A stretch of 64,000 bases of DNA from Pseudomonas umsongensis (GTDB lineage Bacteria; Pseudomonadota; Gammaproteobacteria; Pseudomonadales; Pseudomonadaceae). Position numbers and translations under genes: made by a program. The notes under the pieces are model-generated. The model did no database searches. It was given only the letters and a program-made list of their open reading frames with translations, and was not told where the DNA came from. The DNA lies in the NCBI RefSeq assembly GCF_002236105.1, contig NZ_NIWU01000005.1:248001-312000 (forward strand). The letters run 5' to 3'. Below are positions 1-8,287 of the stretch, piece after piece (the stretch's first letter is position 1; the number at the start of each line of letters is the position of its first letter).

Positions 1-2
1 GG

Positions 3-566
3 GTCGACGGCGAATCCTTCCTGCGTCGCGACAAGGAATTGATGGACGCCTACGGCAGGGGGCACCTGGCCATGGAGGACTACATGGCCTTCAGCCTGGA
101 ACCCTTGATCGGCCGAACTCCCGCAGAAGTCGAGCACTTGGTCGGCCCTTGGGTGGAAGACTTTATCGAACCGATCATCTTCAGCGACGCCACCAAAACC
201 ATCGCCGCCCACCGCAAGGCCGGCGACCGGATCCTGGTGATCTCGGCCTCGGGCGTCCATTTGGTCAAGCCGATTGCCGAACGCCTGGGCATCGATGAAA
301 TCCTGGGTATCGAACTGGAAGTGGCACACGGGGCCTATACCGGCAAGACCGTCGGCACCCTGACCTACCGCGAAGGCAAGATCACCCGGTTGCTGGAGTG
401 GCTGGATGCCGAAGAGGAAAACCTGGAAGGCGCGAGTTTCTACTCGGACTCACGCAATGATTTGCCGTTGTTGCTGAAGGTCGATTACCCGCACGTGGTG
501 AACCCCGACCCGGTGTTGCTTGAGCAGGCGCAAAAGGCCGGCTGGCCAATCCACACCTGGAAATAG
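3..566 (+). CDS. HAD-IB family hydrolase, 5' end outside window
   Basis: The reading frame is open from base 3, so the gene begins upstream of the window and only its last 187 or so codons are seen. The fragment resembles the SerB-like HAD subclass IB. It has a motif II region (VISASG, near base 240), a GK pair (TGKTVG) and a motif IV stretch (YSDSRNDLPLL, near base 450) that would bind magnesium. The motif I DxDxT nucleophile must lie upstream, so catalysis cannot be confirmed here. Such proteins are soluble phosphatases; the substrate cannot be read from sequence. An inverted repeat follows the stop codon. Confidence 0.85.
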   Translation, partial: VDGESFLRRDKELMDAYGRGHLAMEDYMAFSLEPLIGRTPAEVEHLVGPWVEDFIEPIIFSDATKTIAAHRKAGDRILVISASGVHLVKPIAERLGIDEILGIELEVAHGAYTGKTVGTLTYREGKITRLLEWLDAEEENLEGASFYSDSRNDLPLLLKVDYPHVVNPDPVLLEQAQKAGWPIHTWK

Positions 567-577
567 TACCTCGCCCT

Positions 578-662
578 GATCATTCCCACGCTCCGCGTGG
601 GAATGCAGCCCGGGACGCAGAGCGTCCGACGAGGCATTCCCACGCAGAGCGTAGGAACGATC
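578..662. repeat. Intergenic palindromic repeat, family F, copy 1
   Basis: The segment begins and ends with GATC. It contains the hairpin TTCCCACGCTCCGCGTGGGAA, then a GCAGCCCGGGACGC core, then a partial inverted copy (cattcccacgcagagcg). A diverged relative lies at 52144-52253. It fills the gap between two convergent genes, where it may also stop transcription. Confidence 0.75.
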
Positions 663-666
663 GGTA

Positions 667-1629
667 TCAGAGCAGGCTTTCGTCAATCACCAACACCAAC
701 TTCCCCGCCACCTTGTTACTCGCCAACTCGGCAAACGCCGCTTCGGCGTCCTTGATCGGGAAAGCCTTGGCCAGTTGCGGGCTCAAGCGTTTATCCGCAA
801 ACAGCGGCCAGACGTGCTGGCGCAGATCGCTGAACAGATCCGCCTTGAACTGATCATCGCGGCTGCGCAGGGTCGAGCCCAGCAACTGCACACGCTTGGC
901 CAGCACCTGCGCCAGGTCGAGCGTGGCCTCGCGGCCGCCCATCAGACCGATCAGCACCCAACGGCCATCAGTCGCCATCAGTTTCAGGTTCAACGCTGCG
1001 TAGTTGCCGCCCACCGGATCGAGGACGACGTCGAATGGCCCCAAGTCGCGCAGGCTGTCCAGTTCGTCAGTGCGCACCACACCGCCCTGGGCGCCGAGCG
1101 CTTCGCAATAGGCCAGGCGCTCAGCAGAGCCGACACTGACCCAGCACGGATTGCCGAACGCCTTGCACAGCTGAATGGCAGCTGAACCGATTCCACTCGC
1201 TCCGGCGTGCAACAGCACTTTTTCACCGGGCTTGAGATGCGCAAGCTGAAACAAGTTCAACCAGACGGTTGCGTAGACTTCCGGCAACGCGGCCGCTTCC
1301 GCCAACGACATTTCGTCGGGAACCGGCAACACGTGCCGCCCGTCGACCACCACCTCCTGGGCCATCCCGCCCCCGGCCAGCAAGGCGCAAACCCGATCGC
1401 CCACCTGCCAGGACGATCCCGGTCCGACCTCGCTGATCACCCCCGAACACTCTAGACCAAGCACTTGGCTGGCACCCGGCGGTGGCGGATAAAGACCGGC
1501 CTTCTGCAACAAGTCGGCACGATTGAGACCTGCTGCCGCCACTCGAATACGAACTTGCCCTACATCACACGCAGGACTGGGCTCTTCAACCCACACCACT
1601 TGACCGTCAACGCCTTGCAATGCTTTCAC
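667..1629 (-). CDS. NAD(P)H quinone oxidoreductase, zinc-free MDR family
   Basis: This is a 320-residue medium-chain dehydrogenase/reductase of the quinone oxidoreductase (PIG3/QOR) type, predicted to pass electrons from NAD(P)H to quinones or reactive enals in the cytoplasm. The N-terminal GroES-like domain has the usual AGLNRADLLQ motif. The Rossmann domain carries HAGASGIGSAAIQL. The zinc-ligand cysteines of alcohol dehydrogenases are absent, as expected for this branch. I chose the GTG at 1629 because GGAGG lies six bases upstream and the protein then begins VKALQGVDG, matching the family; the reading frame continues upstream without support. It runs divergently from prc. Confidence 0.88.
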   Translation of the reverse strand: MKALQGVDGQVVWVEEPSPACDVGQVRIRVAAAGLNRADLLQKAGLYPPPPGASQVLGLECSGVISEVGPGSSWQVGDRVCALLAGGGMAQEVVVDGRHVLPVPDEMSLAEAAALPEVYATVWLNLFQLAHLKPGEKVLLHAGASGIGSAAIQLCKAFGNPCWVSVGSAERLAYCEALGAQGGVVRTDELDSLRDLGPFDVVLDPVGGNYAALNLKLMATDGRWVLIGLMGGREATLDLAQVLAKRVQLLGSTLRSRDDQFKADLFSDLRQHVWPLFADKRLSPQLAKAFPIKDAEAAFAELASNKVAGKLVLVIDESLL

Positions 1630-1735
1630 AGTGCCTCCATAGTGAGTCTGGACTGAGCCCGAAGCTTGTAGCACCGGGCTTTTTGCATTATGCGACCGGC
1701 CCATGTGGAACCGGCGACTTCAAAGACGGCCTAAT

Positions 1736-3850
1736 ATGCGTTATCAATTGTCCCCGCGTCGAATCAACATGAAGCGTTTGTTCCCCAGCACTGCCCTCGC
1801 CCTTTTCATCGGTATCGGCCTGCTGCCGATGTCCGGCAATACTTTCGCAGCCAACAGCTGGGACAAGCTTCAGCCCGACCGTGACGAAGTCATCGCCAGT
1901 CTGAACGTCGTGGAGTTGCTCAAGCGCCACCACTACAGCAAGCCGCCGCTCGATGACGCGCGCTCGGTGATCATCTACGACAGCTACCTGAAATTGCTCG
2001 ACCCGTCGCGCAGCTACTTCATGGCCAGCGACATCGCCGAATTCGACAAGTGGAAGACCCAGTTCGACGACTTCCTCAAGAGCGGCGACCTCAACGCCGG
2101 GTTCACCATCTACAAGCGCTACCTGGACCGCGTCAAATCGCGCCTGGACTTTGCCCTTGCCGAGCTGAACAAAGGCGTCGACAAGATCGACTTCACCAGC
2201 AAGGAAACCTTGCTGATCGACCGCAAGGATGCCCCTTGGCTCAAATCCACCGCGGAACTCGACGACCTGTGGCGCAAACGCGTCAAGGACGAAGTGCTGC
2301 GGCAGAAGATCGCCGGCAAGGATTCCAAGCAAATCCAGGAAACCCTGACCAAGCGCTACAAGAACCAGCTGGCGCGCCTGGACCAAACCCGCGCGGAAGA
2401 CATCTTCCAGGCGTACATCAACACCTTCGCCATGTCCTACGACCCGCACACCAACTATCTGTCGCCGGATAACGCGGAAAACTTCGACATCAACATGAGC
2501 CTGTCCCTAGAGGGCATCGGCGCCGTATTGCAGAGCGATAACGATCAAGTCAAGGTCGTGCGCCTGGTGCCTGCGGGCCCGGCGGACAAGACCAAGCAAG
2601 TCGCACCGGCCGACAAGATCATCGGCGTTGCCCAGGGCAACAAAGAGATGGTCGACGTGGTCGGCTGGCGCCTGGACGAAGTGGTCAAGCTGATCCGCGG
2701 CCCCAAAGGCACCATCGTGCGCCTGGAAGTGATTCCGGCCAGCAATGCACCGAACGACCAGACCAGCAAGATCGTGCCGATCACTCGCGAAGCGGTGAAG
2801 CTCGAAGACCAGGCGGTGAAGAAGTCGGTGCTCAATCTCAAGCAGGATGGCAAGGACTACAAGCTCGGCGTCATCGAGATCCCGGCTTTCTACCTGGACT
2901 TCAAGGCGTTCCGTGCCGGCGATCCGGATTACAAGAGCACCACCCGCGACGTCAAGAAGCTGCTGACGGAGTTGCAAAAGGACAAGGTCGACGGCGTGGT
3001 CATCGACCTGCGCAACAACGGCGGTGGCTCCTTGCAGGAAGCCACCGAGCTGACCAGCCTGTTCATCGACAAAGGCCCGACCGTACTCGTGCGTAACGCC
3101 GATGGTCGTGTCGACGTCCTGGAAGATGAAAACCCGGGCGCCTTCTACAAAGGCCCTATGGCATTGCTGGTCAACCGCCTGTCCGCCTCGGCTTCGGAAA
3201 TTTTCGCTGGCGCCATGCAGGACTACCACCGCGCACTGATCATCGGCGGCCAGACCTTCGGCAAAGGCACCGTGCAGACCATCCAGCCGCTGAACCATGG
3301 TGAGCTCAAGCTGACCCTGGCCAAGTTCTACCGGGTTTCCGGACAGAGCACCCAGCATCAGGGCGTACTGCCGGACATCGATTACCCGTCGATCATCGAT
3401 ACCAAGGAAATCGGCGAAAGCGCCCTGCCCGAAGCCATGCCGTGGGACACCATCCGTGCGGCGATCAAGCCTGCGGTCGACCCGTTCAAACCGTACATCA
3501 CCCAGCTCAAGTCCGAGCATGACGTACGCACGGCCAAGGACGCGGAGTTCGTGTTCATCCGTGACAAACTGGCCCTGGCGCAAAAACTGATGACGGAAAA
3601 AACCGTCAGCCTCAATGAGGCCGAGCGTCGTGCCCAGCACGCCGATATCGAAGCCAAGCAGCTTGCCATGGAGAATATCCGCCGCAAGGCCAAGGGCGAA
3701 GAGCCGCTCAAGGAGCTGAAGAAAGAAGACGAAGACGCTATCGCGGCCGAGGACGACAAGACCAAGCCGGAAGACGACGCCTACCTGAGCGAGACCGGGC
3801 GCATCCTGCTGGATTACTTGAAGCTCAATACGGCGGTAGCCAAGCACTAA
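1736..3850 (+). CDS. prc: Carboxy-terminal (tail-specific) protease Prc/Tsp
   Basis: Periplasmic S41A protease of 704 residues that degrades proteins from exposed C-termini; in Pseudomonas such enzymes act in envelope stress control and cell-wall hydrolase turnover. A signal peptide (MKRLFPSTALALF...FAAN) is followed by an N-terminal helical domain, a PDZ domain (LSLEGIGAVLQ) and the S41 core. The catalytic serine lies in SASASEIFAG and the lysine in FGKGTVQ. A charged C-terminal region ends the protein. The ATG at 1736 gives 704 residues; the ATG at 1769 would begin exactly at the signal peptide and is also plausible, as neither has a strong ribosome site. It is monocistronic and followed by two hairpins. 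Confidence 0.93.
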   Translation: MRYQLSPRRINMKRLFPSTALALFIGIGLLPMSGNTFAANSWDKLQPDRDEVIASLNVVELLKRHHYSKPPLDDARSVIIYDSYLKLLDPSRSYFMASDIAEFDKWKTQFDDFLKSGDLNAGFTIYKRYLDRVKSRLDFALAELNKGVDKIDFTSKETLLIDRKDAPWLKSTAELDDLWRKRVKDEVLRQKIAGKDSKQIQETLTKRYKNQLARLDQTRAEDIFQAYINTFAMSYDPHTNYLSPDNAENFDINMSLSLEGIGAVLQSDNDQVKVVRLVPAGPADKTKQVAPADKIIGVAQGNKEMVDVVGWRLDEVVKLIRGPKGTIVRLEVIPASNAPNDQTSKIVPITREAVKLEDQAVKKSVLNLKQDGKDYKLGVIEIPAFYLDFKAFRAGDPDYKSTTRDVKKLLTELQKDKVDGVVIDLRNNGGGSLQEATELTSLFIDKGPTVLVRNADGRVDVLEDENPGAFYKGPMALLVNRLSASASEIFAGAMQDYHRALIIGGQTFGKGTVQTIQPLNHGELKLTLAKFYRVSGQSTQHQGVLPDIDYPSIIDTKEIGESALPEAMPWDTIRAAIKPAVDPFKPYITQLKSEHDVRTAKDAEFVFIRDKLALAQKLMTEKTVSLNEAERRAQHADIEAKQLAMENIRRKAKGEEPLKELKKEDEDAIAAEDDKTKPEDDAYLSETGRILLDYLKLNTAVAKH

Positions 3851-3869
3851 GCTGATGGCAATTTAATGC

Positions 3870-3969
3870 TGACGCTCCCCGGAGCGTCATCAAATAGTCA
3901 TCCTTCTGTCGTGAAATAACGGACCGGTAGCGCCTCTTTTAACCAAGAGCACGCCCGGTCCTTTTTTTT
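3870..3969 (+). terminator. Two hairpins after prc, the second a rho-independent terminator
   Basis: TGACGCTCC is directly followed by its complement GGAGCGTCA (3870-3889), without a T-tract. The second structure pairs GGACCGG (3921-3927) with CCGGTCC (3955-3961), has an inner stem around a CCTCTT/AAGAG pair, and is followed by eight T residues. It sits only 15 bases before the next start codon. Confidence 0.75.
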
Positions 3970-3983
3970 CGCCAGAGATCGCC

Positions 3984-5444
3984 ATGACCACAACCGAACA
4001 GCTGAGTGCCTTGAGTTCAATCCTGGCTCAAAGCGGTTTGCACAGCCTGTTCCAACCCATCATCAGCCTCTCCGAGCGACGCATCCTGGGCTACGAAGCC
4101 CTGAGCCGCGGCCCCTCCAATAGTCCGTTGCACTCTCCTGTCGCCCTGTTCGCCGTCGCCCGCCAGGCGGGTCGCCTCAGCGAACTGGAAATCGCCTGCC
4201 GACAGAGCGCGTGCCGGCGCTTCAACGAACAACAGCTACCCGGCAAACTGTTCCTCAACGTCTCCCCGGAATCCTTGCTCGAAGCCGCCCACCAGCCCGG
4301 TCGCACCTTGCAGTTGCTGCAGGATTTCGGCATTAAACCGAACCAGGTGGTCATCGAACTCACCGAGCAGACCCCCACCGACGACTTCCAGCTGCTGCAC
4401 ACCGCCCTGCATCATTACCGGGCCATGGGGTTTTCCATTGCGCTGGACGATCTGGGCGCGGGTTACTCCAGCTTGCGCCTGTGGTCCGAACTACGTCCCG
4501 ACTACGTGAAGATCGACCGACATTTCATCGACGGCATTCACCAGGATGCCCTCAAGCGCGAGTTCGTTGGCTCGATCCTGCAAATTGCCAACGCCTCGCG
4601 GGCACAGGTGATCGCCGAAGGCATCGAATTGCCGGAAGAACTGGCGGTACTGACCGAAATGGGCGTCGACCTGGTCCAGGGCTATCTTCTCTGCCGGCCA
4701 CAGGAACATCCACCGCGCGATGCCCGCACCTTGATGCCCAGGCGCGACAGCAGCGCCGTGGCGCTGGGCGAAGACGGCAGCGACCTGAGTGCCCTGCTCA
4801 ACGACCAGCCCGCGGTGGCCCGCCACACCCCGACCGCCACCGTGCTCGAAGCCTTCCGTCGCCAGGCCAACCTGAACTCGCTGGCGGTGCTGGATGAACA
4901 AGGCCAGCCTTGCGGTATCGTCCATCGCCATTCGCTTTCGGATGCCCTGCTCAAGCCGTTTGCCACCGACCTGTTCGCCCGCAAACCGATCAGCCGCCTG
5001 ATGAGCGACGACTTCCTCGCCGTCGAGCTGGGCCAGTCGCTGCAGCAAGTCAGCCGGTTGATCACCAGCCGCGCCCGGCAACGCATCGAAGAAGACTTCA
5101 TCATCACCCTCGATGGCAATTACCTGGGCCTGGGCCGGGTGATCGACGTGCTCAAGCTGATCACCGAACTGAAAATCCAGCAAGCGCGCTACGCCAACCC
5201 CCTGACCCTGCTGCCGGGCAACGTACCCATCCAGCAATGCCTGACCCGCCTGCTGCAACAGCAACGCGAATCGCTGATCTGCTACGTGGACATCGACAGC
5301 TTCAAACCCTTCAACGAGATGAACGGAAGCGTTTTGTACAAACAAATGCGTGACGAGCCGGAGACGGCTAACCAGATGATTCACCTCGTCGCGGGGCTGA
5401 TTCAGCAGAGCTATGATCTTGTGCCGAAGAAACAAAAAATCTGA
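3984..5444 (+). pseudogene. EAL-CBS-GGDEF protein, 5' part, split by an insertion
   Basis: The 5' two-thirds of a cyclic-di-GMP signalling gene. The EAL phosphodiesterase domain covers about residues 15-250: GYEALSRG, LFLNVSPE, VIELTEQ, ALDDLGAGYSSL, VKIDRHFI, IAEGIE and VQGYLLCRP are all present, so it looks catalytically complete. A CBS pair covers about 265-390. The GGDEF domain starts near 425 and breaks at VDIDSFKPFN (base 5315). After 5317 the frame reads about 42 unrelated codons to a stop at 5442-5444. The missing part resumes at 10342, so the undisturbed protein would read FKPFNDIYGYGRGDE. A truncated EAL-CBS protein could still be made; whether it is active is inference. Confidence 0.9.
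5323..5342 (+). repeat. Left 20-bp direct repeat of the island
   Basis: The sequence acggaagcgttttgtacaaa matches acgggagcgttttgtacaaa at 10305-10324 in 19 of 20 positions and in the same orientation. It includes the perfect palindrome TTTGTACAAA. It begins five bases inside the left junction. Direct orientation suggests a recombination site pair rather than transposon terminal inverted repeats. Confidence 0.7.
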
Positions 5445-5545
5445 AGCGATGGATAGACCAAGCCCCCCAGCAAGCTAGGGACCGAAAGGTTCACCTCCAG
5501 AACAAGCACTCGCTTAAAATCTCATGATCTATGAGGCATGAATCG

Positions 5546-5564
5546 TGTTCCCAATTTGGGAACA
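5546..5564. promoter_or_regulatory. Upstream operator palindrome of the island operon
   Basis: TGTTCCCAATTTGGGAACA is a 19-base palindrome broken only at its centre. It lies just upstream of the -35 hexamer. A near-identical palindrome sits at 5598-5616, with 52 bases between centres, close to five helical turns. This suits cooperative binding by the HTH antitoxin encoded downstream, which is inference. Confidence 0.8.
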
Positions 5565-5569
5565 AACGC

Positions 5570-5598
5570 TTGACGGCCTATCGAACCAAGAGTAATTT
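5570..5598 (+). promoter_or_regulatory. Sigma-70 type promoter of the toxin-antitoxin operon
   Basis: TTGACG (5570-5575) and TAATTT (5593-5598) are separated by exactly 17 bases. The two palindromic operators flank this promoter, and the downstream one abuts the -10 element. Transcription should start near 5605, leaving a short leader before the ATG at 5630. Confidence 0.7.
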
Positions 5599-5616
5599 GT
5601 TCCCAAATTGGGAACA
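5598..5616. promoter_or_regulatory. Downstream operator palindrome of the island operon
   Basis: TGTTCCCAAATTGGGAACA differs from the upstream copy only at the central base, where it has A instead of T. It covers the predicted transcription start, so bound repressor would block polymerase. This is the usual autoregulation design of type II toxin-antitoxin operons. Confidence 0.8.
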
Positions 5617-5629
5617 AAAATACGTGATC

Positions 5630-5893
5630 ATGAGACTGCTAGGGCGTGACAAGCTCCTTCCCTTGAAAGGGAAAAGCGAGCAAATCGATAAATGGATTTC
5701 CAGCTGGGTCAGCGAGATCGCTAATGCCAACTGGAAAAGCCCCGATGAATTGATTGAACAATATCCTAATGCTCAAAAAGTAAAGGAAGGACACTTTTCG
5801 TTCTGTGTTTGCTCTTCCCGTTACTTTATTGAACTGACGATTGCCTTCGCTCAAGGCATTGCCATCATCACTGCTCCGATTAAAAAGCTATGA
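5630..5893 (+). CDS. HigB-like type II toxin (RelE superfamily)
   Basis: The 87-residue product fits the HigB/YgjN type of mRNA interferase. It has the pattern W...A.W.SP.ELIEQYP.A.KV, a following FSFCV strand and a C-terminal IAIITAPIKKL strand. Such toxins cut mRNA, usually on the ribosome. The ATG at 5630 is preferred because upstream codons would run through operator 2 and the promoter. Its TGA overlaps the ATG of the next gene (ATGA), so the two are translationally coupled in toxin-first order, as in higBA. Catalytic residues of HigB proteins vary, so activity cannot be judged from sequence. Confidence 0.75.
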   Translation: MRLLGRDKLLPLKGKSEQIDKWISSWVSEIANANWKSPDELIEQYPNAQKVKEGHFSFCVCSSRYFIELTIAFAQGIAIITAPIKKL

Positions 5894-7101
5894 ATATTTT
5901 AGAAGCAAAAATTATCCGTACTGAACAACAGTACCAAGCGTACTTTGAAAAAGTACAACAACTGGTTCACTCGATGCCCAAGCCGGGCACTAAAGAAAGT
6001 GACGAGCTTGAATTGCTCTCCATACTTATTGAAGATTATGAAAAACAAAAATATCCTGTAGAGAGTCCTGACCCTATCGACGCCATCCTATTTAGGATGG
6101 AAGAAAAAGGCTTAAAACAAGCAGACCTAGTTCCATACTTCGGCACTAGAAGCCGCGTATCTGAGATACTTTCACGAAAACGACCTCTTACAGTCCCAAT
6201 GATAAGAGCACTCGCAATAGGGTTAGGAATATCAACAGACACTTTAATCGGGCTGTCCGAAATAGAAAGTTCCTCAAATAAAGAAAGCATAGACTGGAAA
6301 AAATTCCCGTTCACTGAAATGGTGACAAGAGGTTGGATTCTAAAAGCAACCGAAAAAGCAAAGATCACCGCAGAAGACATAGTTAAAAACTTTATATCTG
6401 AAATGGGTTTACAAGTAAGCGGAGCTTCATTCAGAAGAACGCTCAAAGGTGAAGCTGCAACACCAACGACCCATTACACGCTTTACGCATGGATAGCCCG
6501 AATCATCCAAAAATCTCGTGCAACACGTAAAAATACAAACTATAAAAAAGACTCAATAGACAACAGCTTCATCAAAGAACTATCACATTTAAGCAGATAT
6601 GAAAATGGCCCTCTGCTAGCGGTTAATTTGCTGGAGGAAATAGGAGTATCCGTAATTATAGAACCTCACCTTAAAGGAACAATGCTAGATGGAGCGGCCT
6701 TACAAGATAGTGATGGCACACCTATAATTGGCCTAACTTTAAGATACGATAGAATAGATAATTTCTGGTTTACACTAATACATGAAGTTGCTCACATATG
6801 GAAACATGTGGAGGACAACTCTGAAGCAATACTCGATGATTTAGAAGCACCATCTGATGATAGGAGAGAAGCCGAAGCCAATAGAATAGCCCGTGAGACT
6901 TTCATCCCAAGAGCCATATGGAAAAGATCTGAGGCTTATTTGAGTCCTAGTAAAGAAACCATCCTACAGCTCTCTCAGGACTTGAGAATACACCCAGCAA
7001 TAATCGCTGGAAGATTAAGGCAAGAAAGCGGCAACTATAATCTGTTTTCTGACCTCGTCGGACAAGGCGAAGTGAGAAAACTTTTCAGATCTGAACCTTA
7101 A
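5890..7101 (+). CDS. HigA-like HTH antitoxin fused to ImmA/IrrE metallopeptidase
   Basis: The 403-residue protein joins two modules. Residues 1-125 look like HigA/YgjM: an N-terminal helical region, then an HTH around 72-106 (LKQADLVPYFGTRSRVSEIL). A linker and second helical block (130-215) follow. Residues 235-400 match the ImmA/IrrE (M78) fold, with a zinc motif HEVAH at 298-302 and a downstream acidic helix (REAEANRIA) that could give the third ligand. ImmA cleaves a phage-type repressor and IrrE inactivates a regulator in Deinococcus, so self-cleavage or cleavage of a regulator is possible here. The gene overlaps the toxin gene by four bases and ends 11 bases before the Beta-family gene. 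Confidence 0.8.
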   Translation: MNILEAKIIRTEQQYQAYFEKVQQLVHSMPKPGTKESDELELLSILIEDYEKQKYPVESPDPIDAILFRMEEKGLKQADLVPYFGTRSRVSEILSRKRPLTVPMIRALAIGLGISTDTLIGLSEIESSSNKESIDWKKFPFTEMVTRGWILKATEKAKITAEDIVKNFISEMGLQVSGASFRRTLKGEAATPTTHYTLYAWIARIIQKSRATRKNTNYKKDSIDNSFIKELSHLSRYENGPLLAVNLLEEIGVSVIIEPHLKGTMLDGAALQDSDGTPIIGLTLRYDRIDNFWFTLIHEVAHIWKHVEDNSEAILDDLEAPSDDRREAEANRIARETFIPRAIWKRSEAYLSPSKETILQLSQDLRIHPAIIAGRLRQESGNYNLFSDLVGQGEVRKLFRSEP

Positions 7102-7112
7102 GGTACCTTGTG

Positions 7113-8246
7113 ATGAACAATCAATACTTTCCAATTTTGAAAGCAAAAAAAGGCGAACTAGAAGCCCTGAGCAAACTTTCGCCCAGTGTTCTTGCTCGCA
7201 CCACGCCGATTATCGAACTTGCGAAATTAGGTGGTAAGCAGTTAGAAACGGCTATGAAGCGTACAAATACTCCTTTCAAAGAGTATGTTGAAAAATGCTC
7301 TCTTGCCGTGTCAAAAGCCACTCCAAAGAAACTGGTCATGATTGACATTTTTCAATGGCCGGCGAATTTCACAGTGGAAACAGGTGAGCATATTTTAAAC
7401 TACAGCATCGATCAGCTCGCTGCACGAGGCGTTATCCCTTGTCCGATCATAGGATATGATCGCTGGGACATTGTAGAATACAAAGAGGCAATAAAGTCGA
7501 TTAATCTTATAGAAGGCCAATTCTTTAGCATTCGCTTAGACAGTGTCGCTCTTGAAGACATGCTCGACCCTGACTACTTTAATGAAATACTGGAAGATAT
7601 TACCGTCGAGACCGGATTAGATCCAGCGTCTACCCCTGTAATAATCGACTTAGCGGATATTTCAAATAAATCTGTAAGCGATGCGATAGAAACAATACAG
7701 CATGCTTACGAACATATGCGTTCATTAGGATTCACTTACATAATAGCAATTGGCAGCTCCATTCCAGCATCGGTGAATTTAGCCGTAAAAACAAAAGATT
7801 CTTCTGGAACTATATTCAGAAAGGAAATTCTGGCTTGGAAAGGTTTTTTGCAAGCATTCCCAAATGCTAGCTTGTATTTTGGCGACTATGGTGTCCGCAA
7901 TCCAAGGGCAGCGGAGAACATTATCGCACCAGATATGAACGGAAAAATACGTTACACGATTGAAAACAGCTATTTCATAGCCAGAGGACATTCGTTAAGA
8001 CAGGATAACAAAACAGCTCAAAACAACGTTTTGGCAAAAGCAATCGTTGATTCGCATCACTATATGGGTGCTAACTTCAGTTGGGGAGACCTCCGTATAA
8101 TGGAGTGCAGCCAAGGCAAATTTGTTGGCAGCCCGACCACATGGATATCAATCGATACTAATCACCACATCAGCTCCATCACCACCGAAATCTATGAATT
8201 TACCAGCCAACTTGCAGCGACAGTTTCCAGAACAGAAAAAGCATGA
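7113..8246 (+). CDS. Beta-family protein (PF14350-like)
   Basis: The 377-residue product resembles the Beta-protein family by its opening (YFPILKAKKGELEALSKLS...TPIIEL), internal strand-rich blocks and a late FGDYG motif. The family's biochemical role is not established. The ATG at 7113 is chosen over the overlapping GTG at 7110 because AAGG lies at a normal distance upstream. It is the third gene of the island operon, 11 bases after the antitoxin-peptidase gene, and is followed by a terminator. The tight linkage suggests it is an effector or target partner of the peptidase, which is inference. No signal peptide or membrane segment is visible. Confidence 0.7.
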   Translation: MNNQYFPILKAKKGELEALSKLSPSVLARTTPIIELAKLGGKQLETAMKRTNTPFKEYVEKCSLAVSKATPKKLVMIDIFQWPANFTVETGEHILNYSIDQLAARGVIPCPIIGYDRWDIVEYKEAIKSINLIEGQFFSIRLDSVALEDMLDPDYFNEILEDITVETGLDPASTPVIIDLADISNKSVSDAIETIQHAYEHMRSLGFTYIIAIGSSIPASVNLAVKTKDSSGTIFRKEILAWKGFLQAFPNASLYFGDYGVRNPRAAENIIAPDMNGKIRYTIENSYFIARGHSLRQDNKTAQNNVLAKAIVDSHHYMGANFSWGDLRIMECSQGKFVGSPTTWISIDTNHHISSITTEIYEFTSQLAATVSRTEKA

Positions 8247-8252
8247 TCAAAA

Positions 8253-8286
8253 TAGGCCCGACATTTTTTTGCCGGGCCTAATTTTT
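8253..8286. terminator. Bidirectional terminator between Beta-family and KAP-like genes
   Basis: TAGGCCCG (8253-8260) pairs with CGGGCCTA (8273-8280) around a T-rich loop, followed by ATTTTTT. It sits between convergent genes, so it can serve both; the reverse transcript has an A-rich loop and weaker T-tract. Confidence 0.8.
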
Positions 8287-8287
8287 T

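Noticed and set aside
2507..3847. 446-codon open frame antisense to prc
   Set aside because: Open only because of GC-rich codon bias opposite a conserved protease gene; no ribosome site and no family-like sequence.
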